From VAZQ01 sp046733355 (GTDB taxonomy: Bacteria; Pseudomonadota; Alphaproteobacteria; Rhizobiales; Xanthobacteraceae): DNA of 64,000 bases. The position numbers were made by a program, and so were the translations under genes. This document shows, one piece after another, positions 59,668 to 64,000 of this stretch; positions within the stretch are counted from its first letter, which is position 1; each line of letters begins with the position of its first letter. The stretch covers positions 1 to 64,000 of the forward strand of contig JBKPOZ010000031.1 in NCBI GenBank assembly GCA_046733355.1. The letters are read 5' to 3'. The notes under the pieces were generated by a model. That model was given only the letters and a program-made list of their open reading frames with translations. It did no database searches and had not been told where the DNA came from.

Positions 59668-59993
59668 TGGCTGCAAAGATACGCAAAGGCGACAAGGTGG
59701 TGGTGCTGACCGGGCGGGACAAGGGCCGCGTCGGCGAGGTCATCGAGGTGCGCCCTGCCGCGGGTCGAGCGCTGGTGCGCGGACTCAACATGGTCAAGCG
59801 GCACCAGAAGCAAACACCCCAGCACGAGGGCGGCATCATTTCCAAGGAGGCGACGGTGCATTTGTCGAACCTCGCTCTTGCCGACCCGAGGGATGGCAAG
59901 CCGACGCGGGTTGGATTCAAATTTGTGGGCGAGGGCGAGAGCCGCCGCAAGGTGCGCGTCGCCAAACGCTCGGGAGTTGAGATCGATGTCTGA
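59667..59993 (+). CDS. rplX: 50S ribosomal protein L24
   Basis: This 108-residue KOW-domain protein (KIRKGDKVVVLTGRDKGRVGEVIEVRP) initiates 50S assembly. The C-terminal half (HLSNLALADPRDGKPTRVGFKF) is normal for alphaproteobacteria. The ATG at 59667 overlaps the rplN stop; the longer frame upstream is rplN's shadow. The last 8 bases overlap the long form of rplE. Confidence 0.98.
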   Translation: MAAKIRKGDKVVVLTGRDKGRVGEVIEVRPAAGRALVRGLNMVKRHQKQTPQHEGGIISKEATVHLSNLALADPRDGKPTRVGFKFVGEGESRRKVRVAKRSGVEIDV

Positions 59994-60759
59994 AGACGAC
60001 AAGAAGGCCAAGGGAAAAACTGCGAAGCAGGACAAGGGAGGCAAATCCGCGCAGCCGCCGAAGGGCAAGGAGGCGGCAGGAAAGCCCGAGAAGTCCGCGA
60101 AGTCCGCGAAGCCCGCCAAGGGCGAAAAGGCGGAAGCGGCCGGTAAAACCGCCGCCGCCGCGCCGGCCAGGCCTGCGGAAGAGAAAGCCGCAAAAAAGGA
60201 GCCCATGGCCGAGCGCGTTCCTCCGCGTCTGAAAGTCTATTTCGAAGACGTGGTGCGCAAGAAGCTCTCCGAGGAGTTTGGCTACCGCAACAAGCTGCAG
60301 GTGCCGACGATCGAAAAGATCGTGATTAACATGGGTATCGGCGAGGGCGTGAACGACCGCAAGAAGGTCGAGTCCGCGGCCAACGATCTTGGCCTCATCG
60401 CCGGGCAGAAGGCGGTGATCACAAAGGCGAGGAAATCGATCGCGACCTTCAAGGTGCGCGACGGCCAGCCGATTGGCTGCAAGGTCACGCTCCGCAAGAG
60501 CCGTATGTACGAGTTCATGGATCGACTGGTGAATATCGCGCTTCCCCGCGTGCGCGACTTCCGCGGCCTTTCGGCCAAGAGCTTTGACGGCCGGGGAAAC
60601 TTTACGCTGGGAATCAAGGAGCACATCATTTTCCCCGAGATCGACTACGACAAGGCGGCGGAAATCTGGGGCATGGACGTTACCGTGTGCACCAGCGCGA
60701 AGACTGACAAAGAGGCGCACGCCTTGCTGAAAGCGTTCAACTTCCCGTTCCGGCAGTGA
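59986..60759 (+). CDS. rplE: 50S ribosomal protein L5 with a 73-residue N-terminal extension
   Basis: L5 links the central protuberance with 5S rRNA. The body (PRLKVYFEDVVRKKLSEEFGYRN to ALLKAFNFPFRQ) is standard. The reading frame starts 73 codons earlier, at 59986, with GGGAG about 9 bases ahead. The extra part is Lys/Ala/Pro-rich low-complexity sequence (KKAKGKTAKQDKGGKSAQPP, then repeated KSAKSAKPAK). At codon 74 (60205) is an ATG with AAGGAG five bases ahead, exactly where normal L5 starts. Initiation at both sites would give 257- and 184-residue forms. The extended form is probably made because the frame is open without interruption; which form dominates is unknown. Confidence 0.96.
   Translation: MSEDDKKAKGKTAKQDKGGKSAQPPKGKEAAGKPEKSAKSAKPAKGEKAEAAGKTAAAAPARPAEEKAAKKEPMAERVPPRLKVYFEDVVRKKLSEEFGYRNKLQVPTIEKIVINMGIGEGVNDRKKVESAANDLGLIAGQKAVITKARKSIATFKVRDGQPIGCKVTLRKSRMYEFMDRLVNIALPRVRDFRGLSAKSFDGRGNFTLGIKEHIIFPEIDYDKAAEIWGMDVTVCTSAKTDKEAHALLKAFNFPFRQ
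60205..60759 (+). CDS. rplE: Alternative internal start giving canonical L5
   Basis: ATG at 60205 opens the standard 184-residue L5, starting AERVPPRLKVYF. AAGGAG at 60195-60200 with the usual spacing makes this a strong internal ribosome-binding site. It is listed as a second start of the same gene, not a separate gene. Confidence 0.55.
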   Translation: MAERVPPRLKVYFEDVVRKKLSEEFGYRNKLQVPTIEKIVINMGIGEGVNDRKKVESAANDLGLIAGQKAVITKARKSIATFKVRDGQPIGCKVTLRKSRMYEFMDRLVNIALPRVRDFRGLSAKSFDGRGNFTLGIKEHIIFPEIDYDKAAEIWGMDVTVCTSAKTDKEAHALLKAFNFPFRQ

Positions 60760-60787
60760 GCAAGGTCCGCAAAGCCAGGAGCAATTG

Positions 60788-61093
60788 ATGGCAAAGAAGA
60801 GCTCAATCGAGAAGAACAAGAGGCGGCAGAGGCTAAGCAAGAAATATTCGGGCCGACGATCGCGCCTGAGAGCCATTGCCCGTGACAAGACAAAACCGAT
60901 GGAGGAGCGGTTTGCCGCAACGCTCAAGCTGGCCGAGCTGCCGCGCAACTCCTCGCAAGGCCGCGTGCGTCATCGCTGCGAAATGACCGGCCGCCCACGC
61001 GGGTACTATCGCAAGCTCAGGCTGTCGCGGATTGCGCTGCGCGAGCTGGGGTCGAGAGGTCTCGTCCCCGGCCTCGTGAAGTCGAGCTGGTAA
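60788..61093 (+). CDS. rpsN: 30S ribosomal protein S14
   Basis: This 101-residue S14 is the long, zinc-free form: AKKSSIEKNKRRQRLSKKYSGRRSRLRAIARDK to CEMTGRPRGYYRKLRLSRIALRELGSRGLVPGLVKSSW. Only one of the four zinc Cys of the short form is present. The ATG at 60788 follows AGGAG. It contacts 16S rRNA in the head. rpsH follows after 14 bases. Confidence 0.98.
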   Translation: MAKKSSIEKNKRRQRLSKKYSGRRSRLRAIARDKTKPMEERFAATLKLAELPRNSSQGRVRHRCEMTGRPRGYYRKLRLSRIALRELGSRGLVPGLVKSSW

Positions 61094-61107
61094 GGAAAGA
61101 TGCAAGC

Positions 61108-61506
61108 ATGGCAGTGAACGACCCCCTGGGCGACATGATCGCTCGCATCCACAATGCGCAGATGCGCAACAAGTCGAAGGTTTCCATTCCAGCGTCCCGA
61201 CTGCGCCTCGGCGTGCTTGATGTGCTCAAGAGCGAAGGCTTCATCCGCGATTACGCTTCCGTCGAGCATGCGAGTGGCCGCAAGGAGCTGGAAGTCGAGC
61301 TCAAGTATTTCGATGGCGAGCCGGTCATCCGGGAGATATCGCGCGTGTCAAAGCCGGGCCGGCGTGTGTATGCATCGGTCAAGACGCTGCCGCGGGTCAA
61401 CAATGGACTGGGAGTGGCCATCCTCTCGACGCCGAAAGGTGTCATGGCCGATCACGATGCACGTGAGAAGAACGTGGGCGGAGAGATCCTCTGCACCGTG
61501 TTCTGA
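61108..61506 (+). CDS. rpsH: 30S ribosomal protein S8
   Basis: This 132-residue S8 has VNDPLGDMIARIHNAQMRNKSKV and the C-terminal VNNGLGVAILSTPKGVMADHDAREKNVGGEILCTVF. It binds the 16S central domain and, in E. coli, represses the spc operon by binding the rplE mRNA start. A similar target here would lie near the two rplE starts. Spacing to rplF is 32 bases. Confidence 0.98.
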   Translation: MAVNDPLGDMIARIHNAQMRNKSKVSIPASRLRLGVLDVLKSEGFIRDYASVEHASGRKELEVELKYFDGEPVIREISRVSKPGRRVYASVKTLPRVNNGLGVAILSTPKGVMADHDAREKNVGGEILCTVF

Positions 61507-61538
61507 ACACCGATACCAGGAGCAGACAGGATCAATCC

Positions 61539-62072
61539 ATGTCTCGTGTTGGAAAAAAACCGGTTGCAATTCCATCGGGCGTGAGCGCCAGCGTCGAAGG
61601 GCAGCTTGTGAAGGTAAAGGGTCCGAAGGGGTCGCTCGTGCTTCCGCTGCACCCGGATGTGGCGGCAAAGCTCGAGGGAAACGAGATTCGCGTGGACCCT
61701 CGTCACGACACGAAGCGGGCACGCGCAATGTGGGGAACATACCGTTCGCTGCTTGCGAACGTGATGACGGGCGTGACGAAGGGATTCGAGCGTCGGCTCG
61801 AGATCAGCGGCGTCGGCTATCGGGCGGCCGTGCAAGGCAAGAACCTGCAGGTCCAGGTCGGTTATAGCCATGACATCGTCTATCCAATCCCGGAGGGCAT
61901 CACGATCGCCACTCCACGACCCACGGAAATCGTGGTGAGCGGAATTGATGGGCAAAAAGTAGGACATGTAGCGGCCCAGATACGCTCTTTCCGCAAGCCT
62001 GAGCCGTACAAGGGCAAGGGCGTGAAATACGCGGGCGAATACATATTCCGCAAGGAAGGCAAGAAGAAGTAG
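61539..62072 (+). CDS. rplF: 50S ribosomal protein L6
   Basis: This 177-residue L6 has two alpha/beta repeats: SRVGKKPVAIPSGVSASVEGQLVKVKGPKGSL and VGYRAAVQGKNLQVQVGYSHDIVYPIPEG, with the C-terminal RSFRKPEPYKGKGVKYAGEYIFRKEGKK tail that binds the sarcin-ricin loop region. All of it is standard. rplR follows after 10 bases. Confidence 0.98.
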   Translation: MSRVGKKPVAIPSGVSASVEGQLVKVKGPKGSLVLPLHPDVAAKLEGNEIRVDPRHDTKRARAMWGTYRSLLANVMTGVTKGFERRLEISGVGYRAAVQGKNLQVQVGYSHDIVYPIPEGITIATPRPTEIVVSGIDGQKVGHVAAQIRSFRKPEPYKGKGVKYAGEYIFRKEGKKK

Positions 62073-62082
62073 GGAGCGCCGG

Positions 62083-62445
62083 ATGGCCACCGTTGCTGAT
62101 CGGACCAAACGCCGTACTGAGAAGGTACGCCTGCACGTGCGCCGTGCCGGGCGTGGACGGCCCCGGCTTTCCATCTTCCGCTCCTCAAAGCATATCTATG
62201 TGCAGCTTATTGACGATACGAAAGGAGAAACTCTCGCGTCTGCTTCCTCACTGGAGAAGGAGATGCGCGGCACGCTGAAGACTGGCGCCAACATCGAAGC
62301 GGCGCGTGCCGTCGGAAAGCGCGTGGCCGAGCGCGCGGCGCAGAAAGGAATCAAACAGGTCGTGTTCGATCGGGGCGGCTATCTCTATCACGGCCGGGTG
62401 AAGGCGCTAGCCGACGCAGCGCGAGAAGCGGGGCTTGATTTCTGA
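62083..62445 (+). CDS. rplR: 50S ribosomal protein L18
   Basis: This 120-residue L18 binds 5S rRNA together with L5. Motifs RLSIFRSSKHIYVQLIDDTKGETLASASSLEKE and VFDRGGYLYHGRVKALADAAREAGL are standard. The N-terminus is basic. rpsE follows after 54 bases, a slightly long gap for this cluster. Confidence 0.98.
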   Translation: MATVADRTKRRTEKVRLHVRRAGRGRPRLSIFRSSKHIYVQLIDDTKGETLASASSLEKEMRGTLKTGANIEAARAVGKRVAERAAQKGIKQVVFDRGGYLYHGRVKALADAAREAGLDF

Positions 62446-62499
62446 TCGCGAACGTATGGGACAAAATCATACCGGGACGAGCTAACACGAGGAATTGCA

Positions 62500-63063
62500 A
62501 TGGCACGTGAACCCCGCGAGCGCCGGGATCGAGAAGAGCGCGACAGCGAATTCACCGACAAGCTTGTCCATATCAATCGCGTGGCCAAGGTGGTCAAGGG
62601 CGGGCGGCGGTTCGGTTTTGCCGCGCTCGTGGTGGTCGGGGACGAGAAGGGCCGGGTCGGCTTCGGCCACGGCAAGGCGCGTGAAGTGCCGGAAGCCATT
62701 CGCAAGGCGACGGAAGCAGCCAAACGGGGGTTGATCCGCGTTCCGTTGCGCGAAGGCCGCACGCTGCACCACGATGTGGCAGGCCGCCACGGTGCAGGCC
62801 GGGTCTTTCTGCGCGCGGCTCCTCCGGGCACCGGAATTATCGCGGGGGGGCCGATGCGCGCGGTATTTGAAACGCTGGGCATGCAGGACGTCGTGGCGAA
62901 ATCGCTGGGCTCCTCGAACCCCTACAATATGGTGCGCGCCACGTTCGACGCCCTCAAGCGCCAGGACTCTCCTCGTTCGGTGGCGTCGCGGCGGAATATC
63001 AAGCTATCCACGCTGCAGGCTCGCCGGCGCGAAGCAGGAGAAAGCGAGCAGGTTGCTGAGTGA
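62500..63063 (+). CDS. rpsE: 30S ribosomal protein S5
   Basis: This 187-residue S5 has a charged N-terminus (REPRERRDREERDSEFTDKL), the dsRNA-binding-like domain with INRVAKVVKGGRRFGFAALVVVGD and the C-terminal GPMRAVFETLGMQDVVAKSLGSSNPYNMVRATFDAL. It forms the mRNA entry helicase site with S3 and S4. It carries the usual spectinomycin-sensitive loop (VVKGGRRF). Confidence 0.98.
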   Translation: MAREPRERRDREERDSEFTDKLVHINRVAKVVKGGRRFGFAALVVVGDEKGRVGFGHGKAREVPEAIRKATEAAKRGLIRVPLREGRTLHHDVAGRHGAGRVFLRAAPPGTGIIAGGPMRAVFETLGMQDVVAKSLGSSNPYNMVRATFDALKRQDSPRSVASRRNIKLSTLQARRREAGESEQVAE

Positions 63064-63111
63064 TCCAGCGGAGGGCTGGCTCACGTGCGACTTATAAAGG
63101 AGCTTTAGAGA

Positions 63112-63333
63112 ATGAGCGCTGCCAAAGGAGTGCAACGGTCACAGGCCGTGAAGACCATCACGGTGCAGCAGATTGGCAGCCCGATCAGACGGCATCACAG
63201 CCAGCGTGAGACGCTGGTTGGGCTGAAGCTCAACCGAATTGGCCGGGTTGCGCAATTGCCGGACACCCCGGCCACGCGCGGAATGCTGGCCAAGGTGGGC
63301 CATCTCGTGCGCGTAATCGAGACAAACAATTGA
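63112..63333 (+). CDS. rpmD: 50S ribosomal protein L30
   Basis: This 73-residue L30 has KTITVQQIGSPIRRHHSQRETLVGLKLNRIGRVAQLPDTPATRGMLAKVGHLVRV. The first 12 residues (MSAAKGVQRSQA) are a small extension relative to the shortest L30s. AAAGGAG precedes the ATG. Standard in the spc order; rplO follows after 16 bases. Confidence 0.97.
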   Translation: MSAAKGVQRSQAVKTITVQQIGSPIRRHHSQRETLVGLKLNRIGRVAQLPDTPATRGMLAKVGHLVRVIETNN

Positions 63334-63349
63334 GCAACAGGAATCGGCA

Positions 63350-63838
63350 ATGAAGCTCCATGAACTGGCGGACCGACCGGGCGCTCGCAAACAGCGCACG
63401 CGCATCGGCCGCGGCATCGGGTCAGGTTGTGGCAAAACAGGCGGCCGCGGCGGCAAGGGACAGACCGCACGCGCCGGCGCGCGCATCAAGGGGTTTGAAG
63501 GCGGGCAGATGCCGCTGCATCGGCGCTTGCCGAAGCGCGGGTTCAAGAACGTGGCGTTTGCCCGCAAGCTCAACGAGGTTAATATCGGCAAGATCCAGGC
63601 GGCCATCGACACTGGACGGCTCGATCCCTCGGCACCTATCGACGCCGAGGCGCTGGTCAAGGCGGGCGTGATCCGGCGTGCAAAGGGCGGCGTGCGGCTC
63701 CTTGGCGCGGGCGAGCTCAAGGCGAAGGTTGCCCTCTCTGTGTGGGGTGCTTCCAAGTCCGCCGTGGGAGCGGTGGAGAAAGCAGGTGGCTCGGTCGCGT
63801 TACTGGCGCCGCAACCTGCCGAGACTCATCCCGGATGA
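63350..63838 (+). CDS. rplO: 50S ribosomal protein L15
   Basis: This 162-residue L15 has KLHELADRPGARKQRTRIGRGIGSGCGKTGGRGGKGQTARAG, the long extended arm that reaches into the 50S core, and a globular C-terminal domain (VIRRAKGGVRLLGAGELKAKVALSVWGASKSAVGAVEKAGGSV). All standard. secY starts 22 bases after the stop. Confidence 0.98.
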   Translation: MKLHELADRPGARKQRTRIGRGIGSGCGKTGGRGGKGQTARAGARIKGFEGGQMPLHRRLPKRGFKNVAFARKLNEVNIGKIQAAIDTGRLDPSAPIDAEALVKAGVIRRAKGGVRLLGAGELKAKVALSVWGASKSAVGAVEKAGGSVALLAPQPAETHPG

Positions 63839-63860
63839 TCTAAAGCGAGCTTGAGCTACG

Positions 63861-64000
63861 ATGGTCTCAGCAGCAGAACAACTTGCCGCAAACCTGAATT
63901 TCTCCGCCCTCGCCAAGGCCGAGGAGCTGAAGAAGCGCATCTGGTTTACGCTCGGCGCGCTGCTCGTCTATCGCTTCGGCACGTACATTCCGCTGCCCGG
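63861..64000 (+). CDS. secY: Preprotein translocase subunit SecY (5' part only)
   Basis: The first 46 codons of secY are in the window and run off its end. They read MVSAAEQLAANLNFSALAKA, then EELKKRIWFTLGALLVYRFG and TYIPLP: the cytoplasmic N-terminus and first membrane helix (IWFTLGALLVYRFGTYIPLP is typical of SecY). It closes the visible spc operon and pairs with secE, encoded at 28002. Confidence 0.95.
   Translation, partial: MVSAAEQLAANLNFSALAKAEELKKRIWFTLGALLVYRFGTYIPLP

Overview
The window is a high-GC (roughly 60 percent) chromosomal segment of an alphaproteobacterium, most likely of the order Hyphomicrobiales (Rhizobiales), in the Bradyrhizobium/Xanthobacter/Rhodoplanes neighbourhood. 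This rests on a MipZ division-site ATPase, the gene content and order of the ribosomal and RNA-polymerase clusters, DUF2336 and COG3904 proteins, and intergenic palindromes of kinds I know from that order. No phage, transposase, CRISPR array or rRNA operon is visible.

Layout. 1-7.9 kb: a CBS-domain protein, a nitroreductase/patatin pair, a secreted protein of unknown role, two tandem GH13 glucosidases and a two-gene Hsp20 operon behind a candidate heat-shock promoter. 7.8-9.6 kb: the frameshifted wreck of a large DUF4062/STAND-ATPase/TPR protein, coupled to thrS. 9.6-28 kb: housekeeping and envelope genes (thrS, yidD, a NifU-like scaffold, hisI, a CoA-ester lyase/MaoC pair, NAD kinase, cutA, a Bug-type binding protein, mipZ, an rlmB-type methyltransferase, a DMT transporter, an L,D-transpeptidase) and four tRNAs (Thr, Tyr, Gly, Trp). 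28-40.6 kb: secE-nusG-rplKA, an inserted minus-strand gene, then rplJL-rpoBC closed by a strong hairpin. 40.8-49.3 kb: a class A penicillin-binding protein, a secreted protein, an MFS transporter, a glycosyltransferase and an ABC exporter. 49.3-64 kb: the str, S10 and spc clusters as one nearly unbroken run from rpsL to the start of secY.

How the genes work together. About half of the window makes the translation and transcription machinery: ribosomal proteins, EF-G, EF-Tu, RNA polymerase beta and beta-prime, NusG, SecE and SecY. The str cluster starts at a near-consensus sigma-70 promoter, and its genes are closely packed or overlapping, which suggests translational coupling.

Most notable points. 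(1) The only elongation factor Tu in the window has a strongly altered switch I: the near-universal Arg-Gly-Ile-Thr is Lys-Ile-Leu-Thr, preceded by about five extra residues, while the other GTPase motifs are intact. (2) Ribosomal protein L5 carries a 73-residue Lys/Ala/Pro-rich N-terminal extension, and an internal ATG with its own Shine-Dalgarno sequence sits exactly where normal L5 begins, so two forms may be made. (3) S19 and L3 have Ala/Pro-rich C-terminal tails. (4) A family of imperfect inverted repeats built from GACGAC/GTCGTC words sits in the rpoB-rpoC and tuf-rpsJ gaps and forms the end of cutA. (5) Several genes carry single or compensating frameshifts.
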